DNA of 64,000 nt, from NCBI RefSeq assembly GCF_000696385.1, contig NZ_JJMN01000045.1, positions 62,001-126,000 of the forward strand, given 5' to 3'. Shown here one piece after another: positions 27,851-38,013 of the stretch (within the stretch, counting starts at the first letter, position 1; each line of letters starts with the position of its first letter). The position numbers were made by a program, and so were the translations under genes. The notes under the pieces are model-generated. The model ran no database searches. It was not told where the DNA came from and saw only the letters and a program-made list of their open reading frames with translations. The DNA is from Vibrio metoecus (lineage in GTDB: Bacteria; Pseudomonadota; Gammaproteobacteria; Enterobacterales; Vibrionaceae).

Positions 27851-28534
27851 TTACTCTCTACCTGCCATCGCTTGACGATGAAGAATAGTATGGAACTCTT
27901 CCGAGAAAGTAGCGTAATTATGCTCAAGCTTACTGACTTTATTACTTAAACGGTTATAGGCCATGACGGCAGGAATTGCAGCGAAAAGACCAATCGCGGT
28001 AGCAATCAGCGCTTCAGCAATGCCTGGTGCAACCATGGCAAGTGTTGCTTGCTTCACTTCACCCAATGCAATAAAGGCATGCATAATACCCCACACTGTA
28101 CCAAATAGACCGATATATGGGCTAATAGAACCGACTGTTGCTAGAAATGGCAAACTGGTTTCAAGCGAGTCCACTTCGCGAGCGACGGCTACACGCATTG
28201 CTCGCCCTGTGCCTTCCATAACGAAATCTGGCGCACTTGGGTTAGTTTTGCGTAAACGAGCGAATTCGGTAAAACCGGCATAAAAGATTTCTTCTATGCC
28301 ATAAATATCATCTTTACGTTTTTTGACATCTTGATAGAGAGCACCTAGATCGATACCAGACCAAAAACGGTCTTCAAATGTATCGGCCTCACGCTCTGCC
28401 GCAGAGATGATTTTACTGCGCTTGATGATTGCCGCCCATGAGGCAACAGACATACCTAGCAGCGTGAGCATTACCATTTTTACTAGGAAGCTCGCTTGTA
28501 AAAAAAGGTCAAGAAATGAAATATCAGCAGTCAC
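27851..28534 (-). CDS. tolQ: Tol-Pal proton-channel subunit TolQ
   Basis: ExbB/TolQ/MotA family, 227 residues with three membrane segments: [20 protein letters not shown] near the N-terminus, [20 protein letters not shown] and [20 protein letters not shown]. The P/G-rich TVGSxxPxIGLFGTVxGIM motif is intact. Start overlaps the end of ybgC by 11 bases. Confidence 0.96.
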   Translation of the reverse strand: MTADISFLDLFLQASFLVKMVMLTLLGMSVASWAAIIKRSKIISAAEREADTFEDRFWSGIDLGALYQDVKKRKDDIYGIEEIFYAGFTEFARLRKTNPSAPDFVMEGTGRAMRVAVAREVDSLETSLPFLATVGSISPYIGLFGTVWGIMHAFIALGEVKQATLAMVAPGIAEALIATAIGLFAAIPAVMAYNRLSNKVSKLEHNYATFSEEFHTILHRQAMAGRE

Positions 28535-28932
28535 TGCAGTTAAACTCCAAACTGATTAATTGAGGCAACGCCTTTGGCCTCATATTCTCATTGTCAATAC
28601 ATGCTACCTTAACCGTTGCTTTAGACAACACACGACCCTCAGGATTAACGAGTTCCTGACAGAAGGTTAAGGAAGCTTTTCTTAATTCGGACACGGTGGT
28701 GATTACTTCAAGGTGGTCATCTAATCTTGCCCCCTTTAAGAAAATCAATTTCCATATGTCTGACTACAAAGCCTGTACCTTGTTCTAGTAGAACTTGTTG
28801 GTTAACACCAACAGCTCTCAGCATTTCAGTACGAGCTCTTTCAAAGAATTTTAGATAGTTTGCGTGATAAACCACTCCACCAGCGTCAGTATCTTCGTAA
28901 TACACCGTGACTGGCCAACGAAAAGTGTTCAT
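28524..28932 (-). CDS. ybgC: Acyl-CoA thioesterase YbgC (hot-dog fold), frameshifted
   Basis: Tol-Pal-associated thioesterase, 4-hydroxybenzoyl-CoA thioesterase type. Catalytic motif [20 protein letters not shown], then [12 protein letters not shown]. The frame breaks at the G5 run near 28732-28736: removing one G turns LKGGKIR-stop into [20 protein letters not shown] and gives 135 residues. Start [14 protein letters not shown] at 28932 is preferred over the longer in-frame start. First gene of the tol operon, preceded by the cyd terminator. Confidence 0.94.
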
Positions 28933-29028
28933 GGTTTGGGTAAAAATCTCATATACCGAGGAATGGCTGCTACTATAGCGCAACTCGCTCAAGATAGTAC
29001 AAGAGCGTACAAAGTTTTCTTATCTAAT

Positions 29029-29068
29029 GATAAAAAATTGGCGCTGCCTCAAAATCACAGCGCCAATC
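29029..29068 (-). terminator. Terminator separating the cyd and tol operons
   Basis: On the minus strand ATTGGCGCTG pairs with CAGCGCCAAT (29058-29067 and 29037-29046), followed by TTTTTTATC. It lies about 35 bases after ybgE, so cydAB-cydX-ybgE ends here and ybgC-tol needs its own promoter between 28933 and 29030. Confidence 0.9.
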
Positions 29069-29100
29069 TGATTAAAAGGTCATCAATCCTATGAAACCAT

Positions 29101-29406
29101 CTAGTTTATGAACTGAATCACGGTGAGATAACTTAATATCGTCATCGAAATGTAAGGGCTAAAAATGATCTGCCATAACCAGTAACGTGGTTTGAAACCA
29201 ATACCAAATATCATACTGGCACAAATAGCCCAGATCATCAGAGGTGCAATCACTGCGTTAAAACCACCGACTCTGTCAGCATAACTATTCGGATCCCACA
29301 TCACCATGGCTGTATTATAAAACCCGAGCAATAAAGATAAGGCCTTAAATAAGGCCTTATCGATTATTTGATGATAGAGAGGGATCTTTTCAGACCAATT
29401 ACTCAC
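29101..29406 (-). CDS. ybgE: Cyd operon membrane protein YbgE
   Basis: 101 residues with three hydrophobic segments (LFKALSLLLGFYNTAMVMWD, APLMIWAICASMIFGIGF, ISMTILSYLTVIQF). YbgE is conserved downstream of cydX in gammaproteobacteria; its role in cytochrome bd is unclear. Starts with GTG, which overlaps the cydX stop by eight bases, showing translational coupling. Confidence 0.9.
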   Translation of the reverse strand: MSNWSEKIPLYHQIIDKALFKALSLLLGFYNTAMVMWDPNSYADRVGGFNAVIAPLMIWAICASMIFGIGFKPRYWLWQIIFSPYISMTILSYLTVIQFIN

Positions 29407-29506
29407 TATCTTTATCCATCATTTCTGTGTGCTCTAACCAAAGAGCATTAATGATACCGAAAGCACAAGCGAGCAATACGCCAAGAATCCATGCGAAATA
29501 CCACAT
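29399..29506 (-). CDS. cydX: Cytochrome bd-I subunit CydX (YbgT)
   Basis: 35 residues: MWYFAWILGVLLACAFGIIN followed by ALWLEHTEMMDKDSE. This is the CydX signature (MWYFAWxLG, one membrane helix, ExxE tail). CydX stabilises the CydAB haem-containing core. ATG at 29506 is 12 bases after cydB, with GGAGC upstream; the end overlaps the ybgE start. Confidence 0.95.
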   Translation of the reverse strand: MWYFAWILGVLLACAFGIINALWLEHTEMMDKDSE

Positions 29507-29518
29507 AATAACAGCTCC

Positions 29519-30655
29519 TTAGTACAGTGAATTCTTATTGTCTTCGATGAATTTATCATCCAGACGGCCAAACATTTTGTAGTAACTCCAAATGGTGTAA
29601 CCCAAAATAATTGGCACCATAACTACCGCAACCACTGTCATTAGTTCAAGTGTCAACATACTTGATGTAGAGTCCCACATGGTCAGGCTATGCGATGGAT
29701 TCAAGCTTGAAGGCATAATGAATGGGAACATAGCAAAACCAGCAGTAAAGATAACGCCTGCGTTACCTAGACTTGAAGCTAAGAATGCTAAACCACCTTT
29801 ATCAATGCGTGATGCTAGAACTGCAAGCAATGGCATGAAAACACCAAGCGCTGGTGCTAACCACAATACTGGCACTTGTTCAAAATTACGCAGCCAAGCG
29901 CCGGCTTCACGGACAACTTCTTTATTCAGTGGGTTCGATGCCGCGTTGCCATCAATAGCACCGACAAGCACATAACCATCAATATGTTGGATCCAGAAAC
30001 CTGCAGCCACAAAACACACCGCTGTCAGTAAACCAGTCAACTGTGAAACCGTACGTGCACGTTGATGTACATTTGCTGTGGTTTTCATCTGTAGCCATGC
30101 AGAACCTTGTAGTAAGGTCATGAACAAGCTAACCAAACCACACAACAGAGCAAATGGATTGAGCAAACCGAAGAATGAGCCATGGTAAGTCGGCATCAAA
30201 AAATCACTCAGTTGGAATGGTACGCCTTGCAGTAAATTACCAAACGCAACACCAAAGATCACAGGAGGAATAAATCCGGAAGCTGAAATAGCCAAATCCC
30301 AGTTATTACGCCATTTAGTGCTTTCAATTTTTGAACGGTAGTCCAAACCAATAGGACGCAGCCACAGTGCAGCCAGTGTCACAATCATCGCTAGATAGAA
30401 GCCAGAGAATGATGTGGCATAGACTAATGGCCATGCAGCAAACAGAGCACCACCTGCGGTAATTAACCAAACTTGGTTACCATCCCAGTGTGGAGCAATC
30501 GAGTTAATCATCACTCGACGTTCAGTATCGGTTTTACCAATAACAGGAACTAAGGCACCGACGCCCATATCAAAACCATCGGTGATAGCAAAGCCCACTA
30601 GGAGTACACCAATCAGCACCCACCAAATGAGTCGTAAGATCTCGTAATCAAACAT
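29519..30655 (-). CDS. cydB: Cytochrome d ubiquinol oxidase subunit II
   Basis: 378 residues, multi-pass membrane protein starting MFDYEILRLIWWVLIGVLLV. GFAITDGFDMGVGALVPVIG, SIAPHWDGNQVWLITAGGAL and LRPIGLDYRSKIES are the conserved CydB blocks. With CydA it forms the high-affinity, cyanide-tolerant terminal oxidase used at low oxygen. Seventeen bases separate it from cydA. Confidence 0.97.
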   Translation of the reverse strand: MFDYEILRLIWWVLIGVLLVGFAITDGFDMGVGALVPVIGKTDTERRVMINSIAPHWDGNQVWLITAGGALFAAWPLVYATSFSGFYLAMIVTLAALWLRPIGLDYRSKIESTKWRNNWDLAISASGFIPPVIFGVAFGNLLQGVPFQLSDFLMPTYHGSFFGLLNPFALLCGLVSLFMTLLQGSAWLQMKTTANVHQRARTVSQLTGLLTAVCFVAAGFWIQHIDGYVLVGAIDGNAASNPLNKEVVREAGAWLRNFEQVPVLWLAPALGVFMPLLAVLASRIDKGGLAFLASSLGNAGVIFTAGFAMFPFIMPSSLNPSHSLTMWDSTSSMLTLELMTVVAVVMVPIILGYTIWSYYKMFGRLDDKFIEDNKNSLY

Positions 30656-30672
30656 GGTTGTATCTCCTTGCC

Positions 30673-32259
30673 TTATGCTTCAACTTGGCGGTTGACTTGA
30701 TCTTGAACAGACTCAGAGCCTTGTTCAAAGTGGTATCGTCCGGTTTTCAGGCTGCTTGGGCCTTTACGAGCAAACTTCACCATCAAGTACACTTCAGCAA
30801 TCAAAAATGCTGTGTAGAGAGCAAGAATGGCTAGCATAGAAGTAATAATTTCACCTGCGCTCAATGCTGAAGCAGCAACGTTCACAGGAAGAATTTCACC
30901 AACAGCCCATGGTTGACGACCGTATTCAGCAACAAACCAACCCGTTTCAACCGCGATCCAAGGCAATGGGATACTAAATAGTGCCGCTTTAAGTACCCAT
31001 TTTTTCTGCTCAATTTTCTGACGGCAGGTTTGGATAAAGGCTGCACCAAAGACCACTAGCATAATCAAACCACAAGCAACCATGACACGGAATGACCAGA
31101 ATAGAGGCCATACTGTGGGAATAGAATCATCCGCCGCCGCTTGAATTTGCTCTTCAGTCGCATCTGTCACTTTGTCGGTATAACGTTTCAAAAGAAGACC
31201 GTAGCCGAGATCATGTTTCACTTCGTCGAACGCAGCGATATTTTCTGGTGTTTTCTCACCTGCACGCAGACGCTCAAGAAGATCATAGGCGTACATACCC
31301 GTACGGATACGCTCTACGTGTTCATCACGCAGATCACGCAAACCTACAACTTGTTCATCCAGTGAGCGGGTTGCGATGATACCCAATGCAAACGGAATTT
31401 TAATTGCATAGTCGGTATGCATCTTCTCTTGGTTTGGAATACCAAACAAAGTGAAAGCCGCAGGAGCCGGTTCGGTATGCCATTCAGATTCAATAGCCGC
31501 CAATTTCACACGTTGAACTTCACCCAGCTCGTAGCCAGACTCATCGCCCAGAACAATAACAGACAGCACAGCTGCCATACCAAATGAGGCAGCAATCGCA
31601 AATGAGCGACGAGCAAAGGCAATATCACGACCTTTAAGCAAGTAGTAGCTACTAATACCTAAAATGAACATCGCACCTGTCGTGTAGCCAGCAGCAACCG
31701 TGTGAACAAACTTCACTTGCGCAACAGGGTTAAGCACAACTTCTGCAAAACTCACCATTTCCATGCGCATCGTTTCAAAATTAAACTCTGAGCCAACTGG
31801 GTTTTGCATCCAACCGTTAGCAACCAAGATCCACAATGCTGAGAAGTTAGAACCTAATGCCACCAGCCAAGTTACGACTAAGTGTTGTCGCTTAGAAAGT
31901 CTATCCCATCCGAAGAAAAATAGACCCACAAATGTAGATTCAAGGAAGAAGGCTACCAGTGCTTCAATCGCCAACGGAGCACCAAAAATGTCACCTACAT
32001 AATGAGAGTAATAGGACCAGTTAGTACCAAACTGAAACTCCATGGTAAGGCCAGTCGCCACACCTAGAGCAAAGTTAATCCCGAACAACTTACCCCAAAA
32101 CTTCGTCATGTCCTTGTAAATCTGCTTGTCGGTCATGACATAGAGCGACTCCATGATAGCCAGTAGAAAAGCCATCCCTAGAGTCAGGGGAACAAACAGG
32201 AAGTGATACATCGCAGTCAGTGCAAACTGCAACCGCGATAAATCAACGACATCGATCAT
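30673..32259 (-). CDS. cydA: Cytochrome d ubiquinol oxidase subunit I
   Basis: 528 residues from [12 protein letters not shown]. Haem ligand His19 in [34 protein letters not shown], the periplasmic Q-loop (about residues 240-380) and the conserved GRQPWAVGE block. This start has a good ribosome site (AAGGAGTTATC); an upstream in-frame ATG at 32298 would add 13 unconserved residues. Two FNR boxes lie 210-280 bases upstream. Confidence 0.97.
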   Translation of the reverse strand: MIDVVDLSRLQFALTAMYHFLFVPLTLGMAFLLAIMESLYVMTDKQIYKDMTKFWGKLFGINFALGVATGLTMEFQFGTNWSYYSHYVGDIFGAPLAIEALVAFFLESTFVGLFFFGWDRLSKRQHLVVTWLVALGSNFSALWILVANGWMQNPVGSEFNFETMRMEMVSFAEVVLNPVAQVKFVHTVAAGYTTGAMFILGISSYYLLKGRDIAFARRSFAIAASFGMAAVLSVIVLGDESGYELGEVQRVKLAAIESEWHTEPAPAAFTLFGIPNQEKMHTDYAIKIPFALGIIATRSLDEQVVGLRDLRDEHVERIRTGMYAYDLLERLRAGEKTPENIAAFDEVKHDLGYGLLLKRYTDKVTDATEEQIQAAADDSIPTVWPLFWSFRVMVACGLIMLVVFGAAFIQTCRQKIEQKKWVLKAALFSIPLPWIAVETGWFVAEYGRQPWAVGEILPVNVAASALSAGEIITSMLAILALYTAFLIAEVYLMVKFARKGPSSLKTGRYHFEQGSESVQDQVNRQVEA

Positions 32260-32471
32260 GATAACTCCTTTGTGTCGGCTGAATGACACGTTCGCCATAG
32301 GGCAACAACCGCAATGTTAATAAATCTATAAGAGCTTGCTACAGAAAGTATTTGTTGTTGCAACTATGTACCAGTATGGTTAGTTAATTGTTAAGTTACA
32401 GCTAATATAGCTAGGTCTAATACTAATGCCAAAACCTACTTGTTTCAAAAGGTTTATAGGAGAATTACGCC

Positions 32472-32485
32472 TTGATCTACATCAA
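32472..32485. promoter_or_regulatory. FNR box, perfect consensus, upstream of cydA
   Basis: TTGATCTACATCAA is an exact match to TTGATnnnnATCAA. It lies 213 bases before the cydA start. FNR/ArcA control of cyd operons is established in enteric bacteria; whether this copy activates or represses depends on the start point, which I cannot place. Confidence 0.75.
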
Positions 32486-32521
32486 GTTTTGCCACCACAA
32501 AATGGTCAACAAACAAACAAA

Positions 32522-32535
32522 ATGATCCAAATCAA
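32522..32535. promoter_or_regulatory. Second FNR-like box upstream of cydA
   Basis: ATGATCCAAATCAA matches TTGATnnnnATCAA except at the first base. It is centred 50 bases (about five helical turns) further upstream than the perfect box, so two dimers could sit on the same DNA face. The rest of 32260-32719 shows no gene. Confidence 0.6.
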
Positions 32536-32719
32536 AAGATACTGGCCATTTGTGTTATCCAGCCGTAAAAAAAACAATGTAACCAGAATGAAAGCGACCA
32601 ATGAATTAACATAATGCTAGTAAAGAATAACAATTGCGCTCAGGGGGGAAATATAAGAAATGAGATCTCTATCAAAAAAGAAAGCCTCCCCCCAGCAAGC
32701 TGAGCGAGACTTGTAACAT

Positions 32720-33726
32720 TTATTTTTTCAAGACCGAAATGTAAAATAGGCTCGATCCGTGGCAATACGACCACGTGGAGTGCGTTGTAAGTAGCCTTGT
32801 TGAATAAGAAATGGCTCAAGCACGTCTTCTATCGTATCTTTTTCTTCGCCGATTGCTGCAGACAGGTTATCCAGACCAACAGGCCCACCTGAAAATTTTT
32901 CCATAATAGCCAGCAGAAGTTTTCTATCCATATAGTCAAACCCTTGGTGATCAACATCAAGCATGTTCAACGCTTTATCAGCAGTTTCCGCACAAATGTG
33001 TCCATTACCTTTGACTTCCGCATAATCTCTTACTCGGCGTAACAATCGATTGGCTATACGCGGCGTACCACGAGCCCGGCGAGCGACTTCAAGCGCACCT
33101 TCACCATCCATCGAAAGCCCAAGACAGTGCGCACTACGCTGCACAATGTTTTGCAAGTCAGCAACGTTGTAATACTCCAAGCGCTGCACAATTCCAAAGC
33201 GATCACGCAATGGTGATGTCAACGAACCTGCGCGGGTTGTTGCTCCAATGAGCGTAAACGGAGGAAGATCAATTTTGATTGAACGTGCAGCAGGCCCCTC
33301 ACCAATCATGATATCCAACTGGTAGTCTTCCATTGCCGGATAAAGCACTTCTTCTACCATTGGGCTAAGGCGATGAATTTCGTCAATAAAAAGAACGTCG
33401 TTTTCTTCAAGATTCGTCAATAATGCGGCCAGATCACCGGCTTTTTCTAATACCGGACCTGAAGTGGTACGGATATTAACGCCCATTTCATTCGCTACAA
33501 TATTTGCTAGCGTTGTTTTACCAAGACCTGGGGGACCAAAAATCAGTAAGTGATCCAATGCCTCTTGACGCTGTTGTGCCGCCATGATGAATATTTCCAT
33601 CTGATCACGCACGTGGTCTTGCCCCTGATAATCGGCAAGTTTTTTAGGACGAATCGCCCTATCAATCACTTCTTCATCTTTGAAGCTGTGGTTAACAGGG
33701 GCAATTAAGCGATCGGCTTCTATCAT
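32720..33726 (-). CDS. ruvB: Holliday junction helicase motor RuvB, C-terminal frameshift
   Basis: AAA+ ATPase driving branch migration. Walker [10 protein letters not shown], Walker [11 protein letters not shown], sensor 1 [19 protein letters not shown], arginine finger region [16 protein letters not shown], and the winged-helix end [18 protein letters not shown]. As written it ends YFTFRS at 32728. Removing one T of TTTT and one A of the A6 run gives YLHFGLEK and a stop at 32720, exactly 334 residues. Start [13 protein letters not shown] at 33726. Last gene of ruvC-ruvA-ruvB. Confidence 0.96.
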
Positions 33727-33782
33727 ATTATCTCTATTGACCAAGTGAGTAAGAGCACTCATTACACGGGCTTATATTGAAT

Positions 33783-34400
33783 TTACACCATTGATTTAAG
33801 TGCTTCACGGATCAATTCCTCACAACTCATTCCGGCTTTCGCAACCTGAGAAACGACTTTTGAAGCTTGTGGTGGTTTATAACCAAGTGCCAGAAGAGCA
33901 CTCACGGCTTCCTCTTGGGCATTTTGTGCCATCATTGGCACCGAATCGATAGGGGGCTGCATCTGTCGCTGGGGGTAAAGAGATCGCCAGCGCCCCCACC
34001 CTTTTAGGCGGTCTTTCATTTCAACAACCAACCTTTCCGCGGTTTTCTTACCAACACCCGGCAGTTTGATCAGTGTAGATATGTCTTCTTTTTCCACACA
34101 AGAAACAAACTGATTGGCCGTCATTCCAGATAAAATCGCAAGCCCCATTTTCGGCCCTACACCATTGGCTTTAATGACTTCACGAAACAGAGCGCGTTCA
34201 CTAACGGTATTAAAGCCATAGAGTAGCTGTGCATCTTCTCGAACCACAAAGTGGGTATAAATGATGGCTTCTTCCCCAATATTCGGCAGTTCATAAATAC
34301 AGCTCATCGGCATTTGTACTTCGTAACCAATTCCACCTACCTCAATCAAAATCTGAGGAGGTAGTTTTTCAATCAGCGTACCGCGAAGACGTCCAATCAC
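33783..34400 (-). CDS. ruvA: Holliday junction-binding protein RuvA, with internal scrambled segment
   Basis: Tetramer that binds the four-way junction and loads RuvB. GTG start at 34400 ([20 protein letters not shown]). Helix-hairpin-helix motifs [14 protein letters not shown] and [20 protein letters not shown]; RuvB-binding domain III at the end ([14 protein letters not shown]). Around residues 139-152 it reads [13 protein letters not shown] instead of the family-like AGDLFTPATDAAP. Three extra bases within about 50 bp (two in G/C5 runs, one C near 33960) exactly account for this and leave one extra codon, so frame is regained. A likely artefact that gene callers would miss. Confidence 0.95.
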   Translation of the reverse strand: MIGRLRGTLIEKLPPQILIEVGGIGYEVQMPMSCIYELPNIGEEAIIYTHFVVREDAQLLYGFNTVSERALFREVIKANGVGPKMGLAILSGMTANQFVSCVEKEDISTLIKLPGVGKKTAERLVVEMKDRLKGWGRWRSLYPQRQMQPPIDSVPMMAQNAQEEAVSALLALGYKPPQASKVVSQVAKAGMSCEELIREALKSMV

Positions 34401-34497
34401 TTGTGTTTCCTTATTATTGGGGGAAAGAAAGATGTTCCGGATGATAATCAATAACTGGATGGATAGCCAGTAAAATGCTCGCGTAATCAAACTCAGC

Positions 34498-35024
34498 TTA
34501 ACGATAACGGCCTTTACGGGCGCTCGTTGCCTGACCAGCAAGTGCAATCAGCGTTTTGTTGGTATTGGCATGACAAATTGCCACCCCCAAAGCATCTGCT
34601 GCATCGGCTTGGGGCTTTACCGGGCAGTTTAAGCATCTGCTGTACCATATGTTGAACTTGGCTTTTATCTGCAGCGCCAGTACCGACGACAGCTTGTTTA
34701 ACTAATCTTGCAGCATATTCATAAACAGGAAGTTCTGCATTCACCGCCGCCACAATCGCACTGCCGCGGGCTTGACCAAGTTTTAATGCTGAATCGGCAT
34801 TCTTTGCCATAAACACCTGCTCAATGGCAAATGCATCTGGTTGGAATTGGGTGATGATTTCACTCACCCCCGCGTAAATTTGTTTTAAACGTAAGCGGTA
34901 GATCTTGTTTCCCGAAGTTCGAATACAACCACTCCCCCAGATAGATAAGATGTCGCCCTTGTTGACGAATCACACCATACCCAGTCACTCGTGAGCCGGG
35001 ATCTATCCCTAAAATGACAGACAT
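34498..35024 (-). CDS. ruvC: Crossover junction endonuclease RuvC, frameshifted
   Basis: Holliday junction resolvase. [20 protein letters not shown] carries catalytic Asp7; [20 protein letters not shown] carries catalytic Glu; the C-terminal [16 protein letters not shown] carries the last acidic residues. Two breaks: an extra G in CTGGGGGAGTGG (about 34928) and an extra C in AAAGCCCCAAGC (about 34615). Repaired length is about 174 residues, ending KGRYR at 34498. Upstream of ruvA in the usual order. Confidence 0.95.
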
Positions 35025-35073
35025 ACTATCTTGCCTTGTTAATTTACTCTTTACGCCAAGAAAGCGCGTCTGA

Positions 35074-35100
35074 AAAAGAGAGTGGGCTTTCGCCCACCCT
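35074..35100 (-). terminator. Terminator after cysS
   Basis: On the minus strand GTGGGC-GAAA-GCCCAC (35097-35082) followed by TCTCTTTTT. It separates cysS from the ruvCAB operon. Confidence 0.85.
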
Positions 35101-35115
35101 TTGATTGATTACTTG

Positions 35116-36495
35116 TTATTTACGACGCCACGTTGTGCCGTTAGGGCCATCTTCGAGAACAATGCCCATTTCATTCAACTTATCGCGTGCCATATCAGCA
35201 TTCACCCAATCTTTCGCGGCACGAGAATCATTGCGTAGCTTGATTAATGCTTCAATTTGCTCCGCCTCTTCATCTTCCGCGCCGCCTTGAAAGAATGCCT
35301 CTGGTTCTTGGTGAAGTATACCAATAACGTCAGCCAACTCACGCATCAAGCTGCCCAAAGCACTGGCATTGGTTAAATCTTCGCTTTTGAGTCGGTTAAT
35401 TTCACGCGCCATATCAAACAGCACTGAGTAAGCTTCAGGAGTATTGAAGTCATCATTCATCGCAGCTGTGAAACGAGTTAGATATTCTTCTCCACCAGCG
35501 GCAGGCACAGTTTGATCTAGCCCACGCAATGCATTGTAAAGGCGCTCTAACGAAGCGCGTGCTTGGTTGAGATTCTCTTCACTGTAGTTCAATTGGCTTC
35601 TGTAATGGCCTGACATCAAGAAATAGCGAATCGTTTCCGCATCATAATGACCAAGAACATCACGGATGGTAAAGAAATTGCCTAATGATTTAGACATTTT
35701 CTCTTTGTCTACCATCACCATACCACTGTGCATCCATGTGTTGACGTATTGGGTACCATGAGCGCAGCAAGATTGTGCGATTTCATTTTCATGATGCGGA
35801 AATTGCAAGTCTGAACCACCGCCGTGGATGTCGAAATGATTCCCCAGAATGGACGAGTTCATCGCGGAGCACTCGATATGCCAGCCTGGGCGACCAGGTC
35901 CCCAAGGCGATTCCCATGTAGGTTCACCCGGCTTAGACATTTTCCACAACACGAAGTCCAATGGACTGCGCTTAGCCGCTTCTACATCAACACGCGCACC
36001 CGCTTGCAACTGGTCAAGATCTTGCTTTGAAAGTTTTCCATATTCATCATATTTGCCAACCTCAAACATCACATCGCCATTGTCAGCAACATATGCAAAC
36101 CCACGCTCAATCAAGCGCTCAACGAGAGCAATGATCTCTTCGATGTAGGCGGTTGCACGCGGCTCAACATCCGGTCTTTTGATGTTTAGTGCATCAAAAT
36201 CGGCATACATTTCCTGAATCAAACGTTCGGTCAATGATTCACAAGTCTCTGCATTTTCTGCAGCACGTTTGATGATCTTGTCATCGATGTCGGTGATGTT
36301 ACGAACAAAAGTTAAATCATAACCGAGGTAACGAAGGTAACGCGCTACGACATCAAAAGAGACAAACGTCCGTCCATGTCCGATATGACAGAGATCATAA
36401 ATGGTGACTCCACACACATACATGCCCACTTTGCCGGCAACGATTGGCTTAAATTCCTCTTTCTGTCTTGTGAGTGAGTTATAAATCTTCAACAT
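35116..36495 (-). CDS. cysS: Cysteinyl-tRNA synthetase
   Basis: Class I synthetase of 459 residues. HIGH motif in [13 protein letters not shown], zinc-binding Cys at [10 protein letters not shown] and [14 protein letters not shown] motif in [13 protein letters not shown], and [20 protein letters not shown]. The reading frame is intact. Divergent from ppiB. Confidence 0.97.
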   Translation of the reverse strand: MLKIYNSLTRQKEEFKPIVAGKVGMYVCGVTIYDLCHIGHGRTFVSFDVVARYLRYLGYDLTFVRNITDIDDKIIKRAAENAETCESLTERLIQEMYADFDALNIKRPDVEPRATAYIEEIIALVERLIERGFAYVADNGDVMFEVGKYDEYGKLSKQDLDQLQAGARVDVEAAKRSPLDFVLWKMSKPGEPTWESPWGPGRPGWHIECSAMNSSILGNHFDIHGGGSDLQFPHHENEIAQSCCAHGTQYVNTWMHSGMVMVDKEKMSKSLGNFFTIRDVLGHYDAETIRYFLMSGHYRSQLNYSEENLNQARASLERLYNALRGLDQTVPAAGGEEYLTRFTAAMNDDFNTPEAYSVLFDMAREINRLKSEDLTNASALGSLMRELADVIGILHQEPEAFFQGGAEDEEAEQIEALIKLRNDSRAAKDWVNADMARDKLNEMGIVLEDGPNGTTWRRK

Positions 36496-36640
36496 GATCT
36501 CTATCTGATTACCATCAAAATTATAAACGGTGGACAGTATAACAACTCAAAGATTGTCAGGTCATCCATTTGATGTTTTGAATGCAGAAAAAGTTAGGCT
36601 AAACTCTTGCTCTCCATTGATAAATGCGAAGGTAAAACTC

Positions 36641-37135
36641 ATGATCACCCTGCATACCAATTTTGGTGACATCAAAATCCAGCTCAACTTTGAAAAAGCG
36701 CCTGCAACTAGCGCAAATTTTGAGCAATACTGCCGTGAAGGTTTCTACGACAACACTCTTTTCCACCGTGTCATTGACGGTTTCATGATTCAAGGTGGCG
36801 GTATGACTTCAGGACTGCGTGAGAAAGAAACTCGCGATCCAATCCGTAATGAAGCAAACAACGGTCTGAGCAATAAAGTCGGTACCATTGCAATGGCACG
36901 TACTATGGACCCACACTCAGCCAGTTCGCAATTCTTCATTAACGTGAATAACAACACTTTCCTCGACTTCCGTTCTGAAAGCCGTGACGGTTGGGGTTAC
37001 TGTGTGTTTGGTGAAGTGGTTGAAGGTATGGATATCGTCAACAAAATCAAAGGTGTTAGCACTGGTTCTTATGGCATGCATCAAGATGTGCCACTAGACG
37101 AAGTGATGATCACTAGCACCACCATCGAAGCTTAA
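36641..37135 (+). CDS. ppiB: Cytoplasmic peptidyl-prolyl isomerase B
   Basis: Cyclophilin of 164 residues: [20 protein letters not shown], active-site [33 protein letters not shown] and [15 protein letters not shown]. No signal peptide, so cytoplasmic type. A longer in-frame start at 36530 has no ribosome site and adds unconserved sequence; 36641 is preferred. Confidence 0.96.
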   Translation: MITLHTNFGDIKIQLNFEKAPATSANFEQYCREGFYDNTLFHRVIDGFMIQGGGMTSGLREKETRDPIRNEANNGLSNKVGTIAMARTMDPHSASSQFFINVNNNTFLDFRSESRDGWGYCVFGEVVEGMDIVNKIKGVSTGSYGMHQDVPLDEVMITSTTIEA

Positions 37136-37142
37136 ATTAATT

Positions 37143-37166
37143 AGGAGCGCTTAGGCGCTCCTTTTG
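37143..37166 (+). terminator. Terminator between ppiB and lpxH
   Basis: GGAGCGC-TTAG-GCGCTCC (37144-37150 and 37155-37161) followed by TTTTG. The short T-run and ten-base distance to lpxH suggest partial read-through. Confidence 0.8.
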
Positions 37167-37175
37167 TTGTGAAAG

Positions 37176-37916
37176 ATGCATACATTATTTATTTCTGATC
37201 TCCACCTATCCCCTAACCGACCTGATATCACAAGCAGTTTCATCCATTTCATGCGTGAAGAAGCACCCAATGCCGATGCACTCTATGTCCTTGGTGACCT
37301 GTTTGATTTCTGGATTGGTGATGATGACCCCACGCCATTTGCGCAACAAATCAAAACGGAGTTTCGCCGGCTAACACAACAAGGAGTGCCGTGCTACTTC
37401 ACACAAGGTAATCGCGATTTTTTGGTCGGAAAAACCTTTGCTCAGGAAACTGGTATTCAACTATTACCTGAAGAGGCAGTGATTGACTTATACGGACAAA
37501 AAGCCGTCATACTGCATGGTGATACTCTCTGCACACAGGATTCGCGCTATTTAGCCTTCCGAGCCAAAGTGCATCAACCTTGGCTACAGCACTTATTTGG
37601 ATGTCTCCCATTCTCTCTACGGCAACGTATTGTACACAAAGTGCAAACAGACATTCGAGATGAGAAACAACATAAGTCCATGATAATCATGGATGTTACA
37701 CCAAGTGAAGTGCTGAAGGTCATGCAATATCATCAGGTTGACTTGATGATTCATGGTCATACTCATCGGCCTGCTATTCATCCCATTATGGATGATGCCC
37801 TCACTCCCAAAACACGAATTGTTTTAGGCGATTGGTATAGCCAAAGTTCGGTGTTGGTCTATTCTAAACTAACAGGTTACGAATTATTGTCTAAATCGCT
37901 TAGTCAAAATGATTGA
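37176..37916 (+). CDS. lpxH: UDP-2,3-diacylglucosamine diphosphatase LpxH
   Basis: Lipid A pathway enzyme releasing UMP to form lipid X. Calcineurin-type metallophosphatase with manganese ligands in [54 protein letters not shown] and [11 protein letters not shown]. 246 residues. The gene follows ppiB, as in many gammaproteobacteria. Confidence 0.96.
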   Translation: MHTLFISDLHLSPNRPDITSSFIHFMREEAPNADALYVLGDLFDFWIGDDDPTPFAQQIKTEFRRLTQQGVPCYFTQGNRDFLVGKTFAQETGIQLLPEEAVIDLYGQKAVILHGDTLCTQDSRYLAFRAKVHQPWLQHLFGCLPFSLRQRIVHKVQTDIRDEKQHKSMIIMDVTPSEVLKVMQYHQVDLMIHGHTHRPAIHPIMDDALTPKTRIVLGDWYSQSSVLVYSKLTGYELLSKSLSQND

Positions 37917-38013
37917 ATGCATACTCATAAATGTGTTTTTACCCATTGAGTATCGCAGTATAATTTTTAACTATTGATAAGACACACAACAATAACCAAG
38001 GATAGGTAACACT

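Noticed and set aside
32426..32614. 62-codon plus-strand frame in the cydA promoter region
   Set aside because: No ribosome site, unconserved-looking product, and it covers the FNR boxes.
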